A stretch of DNA of 64,000 bases from Bacteroidota bacterium. GTDB taxonomy: Bacteria; Bacteroidota; Bacteroidia; M30B66. The notes below the pieces were generated by a model. The model was not told the DNA's origin. It did not search any database and saw only the letters and a program-made list of their open reading frames with translations. The first letter of the stretch is position 1. Each line of letters opens with the position of its first letter. The DNA is taken from NCBI GenBank assembly GCA_027483445.1, contig JAIXUS010000069.1, positions 62,001-126,000 of the forward strand. Reading direction: 5' to 3'. Below are positions 1-7,714 of this stretch, piece after piece. The position numbers and the translations under genes are program-made.

Positions 1-755
1 GAGGTACGGCCTGGCATGTCATCACCCTGCACCACCAAACCAAAAAAGGCGCGGTTTCCCCAACGGGTGTCCTGATCAATGGAGCCTTGCTTAAAATACT
101 GGTCGTAACGCGACACCAAATCCAAACCTGTCGGATCCCAGGGGTTGCGCTCATAAAGCATGAATCGGTTGTAGCCGCGGAACGAAGCCATGGTCATGTC
201 GGAAATTGAGAGCCATTGGATACCTCCGGCATTTACCGACAATTTGCCATACCGCGTTTGAAACTTACCATTGAGATTCATCCCAAGATTCAAACCCATG
301 CTCCGCCCCATGCGCGCACCCAACAAAGGGTTTTGAACCGATGGCCGAAGAGAATCGGGAATTTGTGTACCATAACTGCTGCCGATTACTCCGGTAAGAA
401 ACTGGAACATCATAATGTCGAAACCCCAGGAGGTTTTTTCCGAAGGCTTACCGCTTACATTAATCAAAAGATTGGGCAGCTGACTGTCGTCGCCAATAAA
501 GAGGTTCCTTCCACGAATGGTGTCCTGAATAATGGGATTGAGCAGATAAGGCTGGTTTTGCCGCTGGTATGTGCCGAAAAACCGATAGAAACCGGAAATC
601 TGAAGGTTCTTCAGTCCGCCGGGATCTTTCTTGGGCATCATCCCGATTTCGACCGGGGGCAAAGCCACCTTCGATGTATCGAGCTGAGCCTGAGCGCTAA
701 ACGAAGACAACAATAGCCACGCCGCACAAACCAATCTGGGTATTCGTTTGCTCAT
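1..755 (-). CDS. Putative outer-membrane/secreted protein, 3' part missing (runs off window edge)
   Basis: An open frame of 251 codons starts at an ATG (753-755, minus strand) and is still open at the window's left edge, so the C-terminus is not visible. The N-terminus has a Sec signal peptide: basic MSKR, a hydrophobic stretch, and a small-residue site near SAQA. The mature part is rich in Gly, Asn and aromatic residues and mentions no recognisable catalytic motif; alternating patterns such as LNLGMNLNGKFQTRYG suggest an outer-membrane beta-barrel or surface protein. A Bacteroidota-type promoter lies just upstream. The family was not recognised, so the barrel call is inference. It is co-directional with the glycoside hydrolase at 820, 64 bp upstream, but has its own promoter. 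Confidence 0.7.
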   Translation of the reverse strand, partial: MSKRIPRLVCAAWLLLSSFSAQAQLDTSKVALPPVEIGMMPKKDPGGLKNLQISGFYRFFGTYQRQNQPYLLNPIIQDTIRGRNLFIGDDSQLPNLLINVSGKPSEKTSWGFDIMMFQFLTGVIGSSYGTQIPDSLRPSVQNPLLGARMGRSMGLNLGMNLNGKFQTRYGKLSVNAGGIQWLSISDMTMASFRGYNRFMLYERNPWDPTGLDLVSRYDQYFKQGSIDQDTRWGNRAFFGLVVQGDDMPGRT

Positions 756-771
756 GTGATTTTGGGATGAG

Positions 772-801
772 TAAAACTACCACTTTTTGTTACATTTACA
801 A
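772..801 (-). promoter_or_regulatory. Bacteroidota-type promoter (TTG-N19-TAGTTTTA)
   Basis: On the minus strand TTG (799-801) is separated by 19 bases from TAGTTTTA (772-779), one mismatch from the -7 consensus TAnnTTTG. The start codon at 755 lies 16 bases downstream, so the leader would be short. It would drive the truncated surface-protein gene independently of the upstream glycoside hydrolase gene. Confidence 0.5.
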
Positions 802-819
802 TAAGTCATCAATTTTTTC

Positions 820-2154
820 TCAGAGGCTCATCTTTTTGAAGGAAACCGCCCGCGCCGGCTCTGCATTTTTGTCGCGCGGAACCACATAAACAGGCGCATT
901 TCCGTAGGCATAATGGCCTTTTCCGTCGGTAATGGTTACAAAAACCCGATAGGCGCCCTCGGCACGTGGTGCGCGAAAACGGGCTTGCTCGCCTTTGTTT
1001 TTAAGCAATGATCCTGGAATAGCCTGGGGTGCTGTTTCGGCATCACCGCCTGCGCGGATGTCGGTACTTTCAGGGATGAGCTGCCAGCTTACCTTGAGTT
1101 TATCTCCATCAGGGTCGTTAATCGCAACGCTGGTTTCGAAAACCGACTCTGCCACAAGATAAATCGGGCTTCCCCGCTCCTGCCCTTCTACCTTCAATGA
1201 ATCGATTCCGGGAGCGCTGTTCGCGGATGGCTTACCGGTCCAAATGCGTTCAATGCGATCTAAGGCTTCACAGGCTTCACCGCGCTCTGAGAATAAGCCA
1301 TACCAGGTTGAGGTGGTCTCCTGTTTTTGCCCCCATAGAAACACGTACGACCCGATACACATCTCCTTGTCGCCGGCAATAAATTGGGTATACCGCTCTT
1401 CGTAGGAGTTTGCTTTTTCAGTGCTGGTTTGCTCAACAGGAGCTCCCCACGCTGTTTTCGAAACCTCCCAATGCCCATTCGGGCCCCACTCAGATATAAT
1501 GTATGGCCCTTGCCATCCCGCTTTGCGGATACCCTCTTTTACCTTTCCCAAATCGCCGTAGGTATTAATGCCGTAAATATCGATGTGAGGCGCCTTGGCC
1601 TGAATCAAGCGCACCTCTTCAGGGTCGAGACCTGCTGTTACTGTGCAGGTTGGATGGTTGGGGTCTACTTCATGAATCATTTTGGCAATGTCGTTCACTG
1701 CATCCCAAACACTGGTGTTTTTGTAGAAGAGATCGACTTCGTTTCCAACGCCCCAAAGCAGTAACGCAGGGTGGTCTTTCAGCTCCTTCACCACCTGGGT
1801 AAACGCTTCAAGCTGGAGCCGCACTTTTTCTTTGTCGTTGTAATCGAAACCATGTCGCTCATGCTGAACCCAGAGCCCCATCATTACGGTTAGGCCTTTG
1901 GCATGCGCGGCATCCAGTACTTCACGCGCATTGTCGGTACTCCATGTACGAATAGAATTGCCGCCTATCGATACCAGCTTGTCGAGCTGAGTGCTCCCGC
2001 CGGCACCCTTGATATAATACGGTTCTCCGGCCCGGTAAAGCTGCCAGTTCCCATCGTCGGCCTTACGGATTTCCACCTTAATAGCCTGAGCGTTTGCCGT
2101 AACAAACCCTGCCATCCAAACCAAAATGCACAACAAACGCAACGATGTATACAT
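820..2154 (-). CDS. Secreted clan-A glycoside hydrolase (GH2-like TIM barrel) with C-terminal Ig/PKD-like domain
   Basis: 444 aa with a signal peptide (residues 1-23, ending ANAQA). Residues about 40-300 look like a (beta/alpha)8 retaining glycosidase of clan A. WGVGNEVD places the likely acid/base Glu at 139 after the usual Asn, and IISEWGP places the likely nucleophile at Glu222. Residues about 313-430 resemble an Ig-like/PKD domain (NDPDGDKLKVSWQL, YRVFVTITDGKG). No T9SS sorting domain is visible, so it is probably periplasmic or lipid-free secreted. It begins 11 bp after the stop of the Nudix-like regulator, so the two are probably one transcript. The substrate cannot be read from sequence; the adjacent CBM-like protein and sugar permease suggest an oligosaccharide, perhaps a glucan. 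Confidence 0.78.
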   Translation of the reverse strand: MYTSLRLLCILVWMAGFVTANAQAIKVEIRKADDGNWQLYRAGEPYYIKGAGGSTQLDKLVSIGGNSIRTWSTDNAREVLDAAHAKGLTVMMGLWVQHERHGFDYNDKEKVRLQLEAFTQVVKELKDHPALLLWGVGNEVDLFYKNTSVWDAVNDIAKMIHEVDPNHPTCTVTAGLDPEEVRLIQAKAPHIDIYGINTYGDLGKVKEGIRKAGWQGPYIISEWGPNGHWEVSKTAWGAPVEQTSTEKANSYEERYTQFIAGDKEMCIGSYVFLWGQKQETTSTWYGLFSERGEACEALDRIERIWTGKPSANSAPGIDSLKVEGQERGSPIYLVAESVFETSVAINDPDGDKLKVSWQLIPESTDIRAGGDAETAPQAIPGSLLKNKGEQARFRAPRAEGAYRVFVTITDGKGHYAYGNAPVYVVPRDKNAEPARAVSFKKMSL

Positions 2155-2165
2155 ATATTACAGTG

Positions 2166-2921
2166 TTAAAATTCAAATGAAAACCCATTCGCCTTCATCT
2201 CCTGATAGCGCTTAGCATCAAAAGAGTACAACAATGATGGTCGGTGAGAAACACCCCGCTGTGCCTCCTCTAATTTTTGAAGAAACTTATACTTCACAAC
2301 CTTCTTTCGAAAATTGCCTTTGTCGAAGGTTTTGCCGAGTATAGTCTCAAACAACTCCTGAAACTGGGTAAGACTAAACTTCGCTGGAAGCACCTTGCTC
2401 CATAAGTCTTCATGTAATATGCGAGAACGTAGCTCCTCCAATGATACTTCTAAAATTTCCTGGTGATCGAATGCCAACTGTGGAACCTCCGCAATTGGAT
2501 GCCATCTTGTGTCGCGAGCCCAGGAGGAAGCATGTGGGGCCAGGTCGGTTGGCTCCACCAAGGCCAAATAAGCAATGGTAATTACCCGACCTAAAGGGTG
2601 GCGGTCGACCTTGCCAAAGGTTTTTACCTGCTTAATGGGAATATTGGTTAGCGAGGTGAGGTCGTTCAAAATCCGCAAGGCGGCCGAATCTAAATCCTCA
2701 TTCGGATACACCAGATCGCCCGGCAAGGCCCAATAGTTCTCAAAAGGCTCTGTTCCACGTTGAATCAACAATACCTTAAGCTCCGCTTCATGATACCCAA
2801 AGATCACACAGTCAACAGAGAACGCCGATTTGAAGAAAGCATCGATGGGTATCGAATACAAATCATCCTGCAAAAGCCGTGGCTGATATGATTTCATGGC
2901 AATATCATGGGTTTTGAACAT
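2166..2921 (-). CDS. NrtR/AraR-type regulator: degenerate Nudix domain plus winged helix
   Basis: 251 aa from the ATG at 2921; an in-frame TTG lies one codon upstream and MKSYQPRLL at 2894 is an alternative start. Residues about 30-165 form a Nudix fold (CVIFGYHEAELKVLLIQRG, WALPGDLV). The Nudix box keeps Gly and the first Glu, but the catalytic REUXEE core is replaced by RILNDL, so hydrolase activity is unlikely. Residues about 165-250 match the winged-helix domain of this family (FSLTQFQELFETILGK, NFRKKVVKYKFL). Family members bind sugar or nucleotide metabolites and regulate adjacent catabolic genes. It lies between a glycoside hydrolase and a divergent carbohydrate-binding protein gene, so local control of glycan use is the natural inference. 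Confidence 0.8.
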   Translation of the reverse strand: MFKTHDIAMKSYQPRLLQDDLYSIPIDAFFKSAFSVDCVIFGYHEAELKVLLIQRGTEPFENYWALPGDLVYPNEDLDSAALRILNDLTSLTNIPIKQVKTFGKVDRHPLGRVITIAYLALVEPTDLAPHASSWARDTRWHPIAEVPQLAFDHQEILEVSLEELRSRILHEDLWSKVLPAKFSLTQFQELFETILGKTFDKGNFRKKVVKYKFLQKLEEAQRGVSHRPSLLYSFDAKRYQEMKANGFSFEF

Positions 2922-2943
2922 CAAAGCTAAACAAGAGAATGCT

Positions 2944-2951
2944 CAAAGTTA
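2944..2951 (-). promoter_or_regulatory. -7 element TAACTTTG for the Nudix-like regulator
   Basis: TAACTTTG on the minus strand matches TAnnTTTG exactly and would give a leader of about 18 nt before the ATG at 2921. No TTG at ideal spacing is visible. A second exact match, TAGCTTTG (2922-2929), abuts the start codon and may be chance. Confidence 0.4.
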
Positions 2952-2963
2952 TAAAAAAGCTTT

Positions 2964-2992
2964 TTGTATAAATTACAATTAGTGTATATTAG
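2964..2992 (+). promoter_or_regulatory. Promoter of the CBM-like protein with possible operator between its elements
   Basis: TTG (2964-2966), an 18-base spacer, then TATATTAG (2985-2992), one mismatch from TAnnTTTG. The spacer region contains TGTATA twice (2965-2970 and 2983-2988), an 18-base direct repeat overlapping both promoter elements. That is a plausible binding site for the divergently encoded Nudix-like regulator, but the operator assignment is inference. Confidence 0.4.
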
Positions 2993-3026
2993 CATCCTGT
3001 AACCCAAAAATCAAAATCAAGAATCT

Positions 3027-5756
3027 ATGAAAAAACTGTTACTTTCCTTTGCGGGAGCGTTACTTTCGGTAATCGGGCTCGCACAGCAAATGGACCTTCC
3101 GGTTACATTTGACCAGGCAGGAGTAGACTACGGTGTGATTGGATTTGAAGGAGCGGAAGCGTCTACCATAGAACCCGACCCAACAAATCAATCCAACACT
3201 GTGGTAAAAGTCATCAAAGCGGCAAACGCCCAACCATGGGCAGGCACTACCATTACCAATGCCGCACAGGAAGGACTTGCCAACCCTATTCCGTTTAACG
3301 CCGGAAACACACAAATGTCGTTACGCGTTTGGTCGCCCGACGCCGGAATTCAGGTGCGCCTGAAAGTGGAAGACTGGCAAGACCCAACCCGATCGGTGGA
3401 AACAGAAGCCACCGTTACAACAGCCGGTGAATGGCAAACCCTTACCTTCAATTTTGCCAACCAGGCCAACGGAACCGCGGCACTCAACCTGAGCTACAAC
3501 TACAACAAAGCCTCTGTGTTTTTCAACTTTGGTGTGGATGGCGCAACGGCCGGTGTGAAAACCTATTACTTCGATGATCTGGAATTCGTGGGCGGTGGTG
3601 GTCCTTCGGCCTTCAACGTTACGTTTAGCGTCGACATGAACAATGTAGCACCCGGATTTAGTACACCAGAGGTTAATGGAACATTCAACGGCTGGTGCGG
3701 AGGTTGTGCACCAATGGCTGATGCCGATGGTGATGGCATCTGGACACTCACCGCTTCAATTCCGGTTGGAACCCACGAATTTAAATATGCCTACGACAGC
3801 TGGGCTGGATCAGAAACCCTCATTTCGGGGTCTTCTTGCACCGTAACAAACGGAAACTTTACCAACCGTTCGCTGGTTGTGGCTAATGGAGACATTGTGT
3901 TGCCAACCGTATGCTGGGGAAGCTGCGAAGCCTGCCAAACAACCAGTCTGGAGCAGATGGATTTGCCGGTAACTTTTGAAGACGACAACGTTGAATACGG
4001 AGTTATCGGTTTCGAAGGTGCGGAAGCCTCAACCATCGAGGCAGATCCTACCAACCCGGCTAACACAGTAGTTAAAGTAATCAAGTCGGGAACCGCACAG
4101 CCTTGGGCCGGAACCACTATTACCAACGCCGCTCAGCAAGGCCTCGCCAATCCTATTCCATTCACAGCCACCAATGCAACCATGACCCTCCGCGTTTGGT
4201 CGCCCGATGCCGGAATTCAAGTGCGTCTGAAAGTAGAAGACCACTCAAATTCAACCATTTCTGTTGAAACCGAAGCCACAGTGACTACAGCCGGCGCATG
4301 GGAAACACTCACCTTCAACTTTGCCAACCAGGCCAACGGAACCGCCGCACTAAACCTGAGCAACAGCTACGATAAAGCATCAGTGTTTTTCAATTTTGGT
4401 GTGGATGGCGCAACGGCCGGAGAGAAGACCTACTTCTTCGACGACCTGCAAATGGGTACTTCCAGCGAAGAACCCGACACCTTTAACATCACTTTCCAAG
4501 TGGATATGAATCAGGTAACCCAAACCTTTGATGTGCCTGAACTGAACGGCACTTTCAATGGATGGTGCGGGGGCTGCGCTCCGATGAGCGACGACAATGG
4601 CGATGGTATTTATGAACTCACCGTTGGACTGCCTGCAGGAACTTACGAATATAAATTCGCAGCCGACTCATGGGCCATTTCTGAGCAGCTTGCTGATGGC
4701 CAAAACTGCACCATCAACAACAACGGATTTATTAACCGGGCACTTACAGTTTCCGGCGACGCAACTCTTCCCGTTGTATGTTGGGGAAGCTGTGCTCCTT
4801 GCCTTACCGACACCGGAGCTCCTTACACCGTAGTTTTCCGCGTAGATATGAGCGAAGTAACCCAAGCGTTTACTACCCCTGAAGTAAACGGAACATTCAA
4901 CAACTGGTGTGGCAACTGCGCTCCTATGGAAGATCCTGATGGTGACGGTGTTTGGGAACTAGCCATCGAACTTCCGGCTGGCACTATTGAATACAAGTTC
5001 AGCGCCGACAACTGGGGAATCCAGGAGGAACTTGCTCCGGGTGGATCCTGCGTAATCACTACCGGACAGTTTACCAACCGAACCCTCAATGTAACCGGAG
5101 ATATCGTTCTTCCTGAAGTGTGCTGGGCAAGCTGCGCACCATGCAACGACCCAAGCGGACCATTTAATGTAACTTTCCAGGTAGACATGCGCGAGGTTAC
5201 CGCCAATTTCACTACACCTGAAGTAAACGGAACCTTCAACAACTGGTGTGGCAACTGCGCACAGCTTAGCGATGAGAATGGCGACGACATCTGGGAAATT
5301 GTTGTTTCCTTGCCCGCCGACACCTTCGATTACAAATTCTCTTACGACAACTGGGCTGGTCAGGAAAACCTTACACCAGGCAGCACCTGCACGGCTACTA
5401 CCGATAACTTCACCAACCGAAGAATCATCGTTGCCGGCGATATCACCCTGCCGGCAGTATGTTGGGGAGCTTGTGACCCATGCATTACCGGAATCGAAAA
5501 CATGGCCGGTAACGAAGGACTCAACCTTTTCCCCAATCCAGCCTCCGCAAGCATTACGCTGAGCTTCGAAGAGTCTCCCACAAACGATGTTCAAGTTGAA
5601 ATACTTGATGCCTCAGGCCGCGTGGTTTTACAAAGCACCTTCGCCGCCGAAAAACAAATTACCCTCAACACCAACACCCTTTCCGGAGGGCTCTATATTG
5701 CGAGAATCAATACCGGAAAATTGATGCTCAACCGGGCTTTTGTGGTTGAACCCTAA
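3027..5756 (+). CDS. Secreted multi-module carbohydrate-binding-like protein with type A T9SS sorting domain
   Basis: 909 aa with a signal peptide (about 1-19) and an internally repeated structure. Two copies of a beta-sandwich module (A1 about 22-190, A2 about 310-478, opening QMDLPVTF and containing TVVKVIK and AQPWAGTTITN) alternate with four copies of a second module (about 196-305, 486-595, 600-710, 712-823). The second module reads VDM...PEVNGTFNxWCGxCA...DGDGxW...EYKF...TNR...LPxVCWxSC and resembles starch/glycogen-binding CBM48/AMPK-type folds. Each copy has six cysteines in register, enough for three disulfides. The C-terminus (about 831-909, starting LNLFPNPAS and ending in the VVEP strand) is a type A sorting domain, so the protein should be exported by T9SS and attached to the surface. 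No catalytic domain is evident. Its neighbours suggest it holds glycan at the cell surface. Confidence 0.82.
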   Translation: MKKLLLSFAGALLSVIGLAQQMDLPVTFDQAGVDYGVIGFEGAEASTIEPDPTNQSNTVVKVIKAANAQPWAGTTITNAAQEGLANPIPFNAGNTQMSLRVWSPDAGIQVRLKVEDWQDPTRSVETEATVTTAGEWQTLTFNFANQANGTAALNLSYNYNKASVFFNFGVDGATAGVKTYYFDDLEFVGGGGPSAFNVTFSVDMNNVAPGFSTPEVNGTFNGWCGGCAPMADADGDGIWTLTASIPVGTHEFKYAYDSWAGSETLISGSSCTVTNGNFTNRSLVVANGDIVLPTVCWGSCEACQTTSLEQMDLPVTFEDDNVEYGVIGFEGAEASTIEADPTNPANTVVKVIKSGTAQPWAGTTITNAAQQGLANPIPFTATNATMTLRVWSPDAGIQVRLKVEDHSNSTISVETEATVTTAGAWETLTFNFANQANGTAALNLSNSYDKASVFFNFGVDGATAGEKTYFFDDLQMGTSSEEPDTFNITFQVDMNQVTQTFDVPELNGTFNGWCGGCAPMSDDNGDGIYELTVGLPAGTYEYKFAADSWAISEQLADGQNCTINNNGFINRALTVSGDATLPVVCWGSCAPCLTDTGAPYTVVFRVDMSEVTQAFTTPEVNGTFNNWCGNCAPMEDPDGDGVWELAIELPAGTIEYKFSADNWGIQEELAPGGSCVITTGQFTNRTLNVTGDIVLPEVCWASCAPCNDPSGPFNVTFQVDMREVTANFTTPEVNGTFNNWCGNCAQLSDENGDDIWEIVVSLPADTFDYKFSYDNWAGQENLTPGSTCTATTDNFTNRRIIVAGDITLPAVCWGACDPCITGIENMAGNEGLNLFPNPASASITLSFEESPTNDVQVEILDASGRVVLQSTFAAEKQITLNTNTLSGGLYIARINTGKLMLNRAFVVEP

Positions 5757-5770
5757 AAAGCGTTAACATG

Positions 5771-5808
5771 CAAATAAGCCTGCCTCTGCGCAGGCTTATT
5801 TGTTTTTG
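5771..5808 (+). terminator. Rho-independent terminator
   Basis: A perfect 13-bp inverted repeat (CAAATAAGCCTGC at 5771-5783 and its complement at 5790-5802) with a 6-base loop, followed by TTTTT. It closes the carbohydrate-binding protein gene and separates it from the MFS gene. Confidence 0.9.
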
Positions 5809-5882
5809 GACACATCAACAGCGTGAATAACTTCCGCCCTCAGCCCTTTTCAACCAACCGAATTTAACTGATATTGTCGCTG

Positions 5883-7337
5883 ATGAAAAACAACAAAGCG
5901 TTTATTACGCTCATCTCCGTTTTCTTTTTCTGGGGCTTCGTAGCTGCCAGTAACGACATTCTGATTCCCGTTTTTAAAGAAAAACTGAATCTCGAGCAAT
6001 GGCAAAGCCAGATGATTTCGTTCGCTTTCTACGTGGCTTATACCGTAGGTTCGGTATTGTATTTTGGTCTTTCAAAAGCGCTCGGAGGCGACATCCTCAA
6101 CCGAATCGGCTATAAAAACGGGATTGCCCTTGGCCTCGTTATCTCAGCCTTCGGCACTTTGATGTTCTACCCGGCGGCAGAAATCAGTTCTTTCCCATTG
6201 ATGATTCTCGGTCTGTTTATCGTCGGGCTGGGCTTCTCGCTTCAGCAAACCGCCGCAAACCCGCTGGTAATCAGCATTGGCGACCCCAGTCAGGGCTCGC
6301 AGCGGCTGAGCATGGCCGGAGGAGTCAATAACTTTGGCACCACCATCGGGCCACTCATTGTAAGCTTCGCCATCTTTGGCGCCGTTGGTACGAGTACGCA
6401 AGTCGATTCGCTCGATGCCGTGAAAGCTCCTTACCTCATTCTTGGCGCCGCTTTCCTGCTGGCGGCCTTGTTGTTCAAAACCTCTTCATTGCCTAACCAA
6501 ATCAACACCGCATCTGAGGAAACGCGATTACCCGAAGAAGCTTTAGACAATCAAGCCGGTACTCAAAGAACAGATAAAACTTCGGCTATTGCATACCCAC
6601 AGCTTTGGATGGGCATGATTGCCATTTTCCTCTACGTAGGAGTTGAAGTATCAACCGCTTCTAACCTGCCTGAATTTATGCGGGTTCACCTTAACACACC
6701 CACCGAAAAAATTGCGCCGTACGTCTCGCTGTTTTGGGCCAGCCTCATGATTGGCCGATGGACCGGCGCAGTGGGCGCATTTAACCTGAGCCAAGGCCTC
6801 AAAGGCGCATTCCGCTTCCTGATGCCATACATCGCCTTTGGGGTTTTTCTGGTGGCCAATCAAATTGCCGGTCACAATACTTCGGCACTGTGGCCCTATG
6901 CGGGTGTTATCCTCGTGCTCATTGCTGCCGACTACATCAGCCAGGGAAATCCGGCCCGACAGCTTCTGCTTTTCTCGCTTTTCGGCTTGAGCGCCTTAGT
7001 GGTTGGCATGTTGGCCGATGGAATGGTTAGCGTTTACGCCTTTATGAGTGTAGGTCTGTTCTGTTCCACCCTTTGGCCCTGCATTTTTACGCTCGCAATC
7101 GCAGGCCTTGGCAAGCACACCAACCAAGGCTCGGGCTTCCTGATTATGATGATCATGGGTGGCGGCATTATAAGCTTGCTTCAGGGTGTGGTGGCCGAAG
7201 ACAATCTTCTGGGCATCCAGTATTCCTACATTGTGGGTGTACTCTGTTTTGCCTACCTCGCATTCTATGGCTGGAAAGCCGCTTCTATTCTGAAGAAGCA
7301 AGGCATCAGCTACGAAATGAGTAGCGGAGGGCATTAG
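5883..7337 (+). CDS. Sugar MFS transporter of the FHS (glucose/galactose/fucose) family
   Basis: 484 aa from the ATG at 5883 (MKNNKAF); an in-frame TTG three codons upstream is less likely. About twelve hydrophobic segments are visible, with features of the fucose/glucose-galactose:H+ symporter group: FFFWGFVAASNDILIPVFK in TM1, GFSLQQTAANPL near TM4, and a variable central loop around residues 200-240. It would import a monosaccharide across the inner membrane. It lies downstream of the carbohydrate-binding protein and behind a strong terminator, so it is probably separately transcribed. The specific sugar cannot be assigned. Confidence 0.88.
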   Translation: MKNNKAFITLISVFFFWGFVAASNDILIPVFKEKLNLEQWQSQMISFAFYVAYTVGSVLYFGLSKALGGDILNRIGYKNGIALGLVISAFGTLMFYPAAEISSFPLMILGLFIVGLGFSLQQTAANPLVISIGDPSQGSQRLSMAGGVNNFGTTIGPLIVSFAIFGAVGTSTQVDSLDAVKAPYLILGAAFLLAALLFKTSSLPNQINTASEETRLPEEALDNQAGTQRTDKTSAIAYPQLWMGMIAIFLYVGVEVSTASNLPEFMRVHLNTPTEKIAPYVSLFWASLMIGRWTGAVGAFNLSQGLKGAFRFLMPYIAFGVFLVANQIAGHNTSALWPYAGVILVLIAADYISQGNPARQLLLFSLFGLSALVVGMLADGMVSVYAFMSVGLFCSTLWPCIFTLAIAGLGKHTNQGSGFLIMMIMGGGIISLLQGVVAEDNLLGIQYSYIVGVLCFAYLAFYGWKAASILKKQGISYEMSSGGH

Positions 7338-7382
7338 TCCTTATCGCTTAAGAACAACCACACGCTCTGACTTAACTCGTTC

Positions 7383-7408
7383 GGCGGAAATTGTATTTCC
7401 GCCATTTT
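7383..7408 (+). terminator. Probable terminator after the MFS gene
   Basis: GGCGGAAA (7383-7390), loop TTGTA, then TTTCCGCC (7396-7403): an 8-bp perfect stem followed by ATTTTA. It is 45 bp after the MFS stop codon. Confidence 0.55.
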
Positions 7409-7436
7409 ACCCACTTACCCCCAATTGCCAATACAG

Positions 7437-7714
7437 TATCGTCTCTCTACCGCGGAAGGTCAGAGTGAGAGTGTAGAGCGAGAGTGACCCACGTCAACCA
7501 CGAAACTTCTCTTTCATACCCAAACTCCGCTTTACCGTGAAGTATCATCTCTCTCCCGCGGAGAGAGACAGGAGAGAGAGGTAAATTCAGAGTGAGAGTG
7601 TAGAGCGAGAGTGACTCACGTCAACAACGAAACTTCTATTTCATCCCCAAACCCCGCTTTACCGTGAAGTATCATCTCTCTCCCGCGGAGAGAGACAGGA
7701 GAGAGAGGTACCAA
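7437..7714. repeat. 127-bp tandem repeat, two full units plus a partial one, running into the acyltransferase 3' end
   Basis: Unit 1 (7461-7587) and unit 2 (7588-7714) are nearly identical, both starting CAGAGTGAGAGTGTAGAGCG and ending with CTCTCTCCCGCGGAGAGAG and a GAGAGAGGT tail. The segment just before (7437-7460) resembles the end of a third, decayed unit. Each unit carries a short hairpin (TCTCTCTCC / GGAGAGAGA around CGC). The last part of unit 2 encodes the final residues of the acyltransferase gene. The rest of the 7338-7658 gap holds no gene. Confidence 0.85.

Noticed and set aside
216-716. A 166-codon plus-strand open frame at the left edge
   Set aside because: It lies antisense to a signal-peptide-bearing minus-strand frame open across the edge, and its translation has no coding character.
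4823-5594. Long minus-strand open frames across the carbohydrate-binding repeats
   Set aside because: They mirror the repetitive plus-strand gene and have no recognisable protein features.
7437-7714. Possible CRISPR array
   Set aside because: Only two to three long, adjacent units with no short repeat-spacer pattern and no cas genes; it is a plain tandem duplication.
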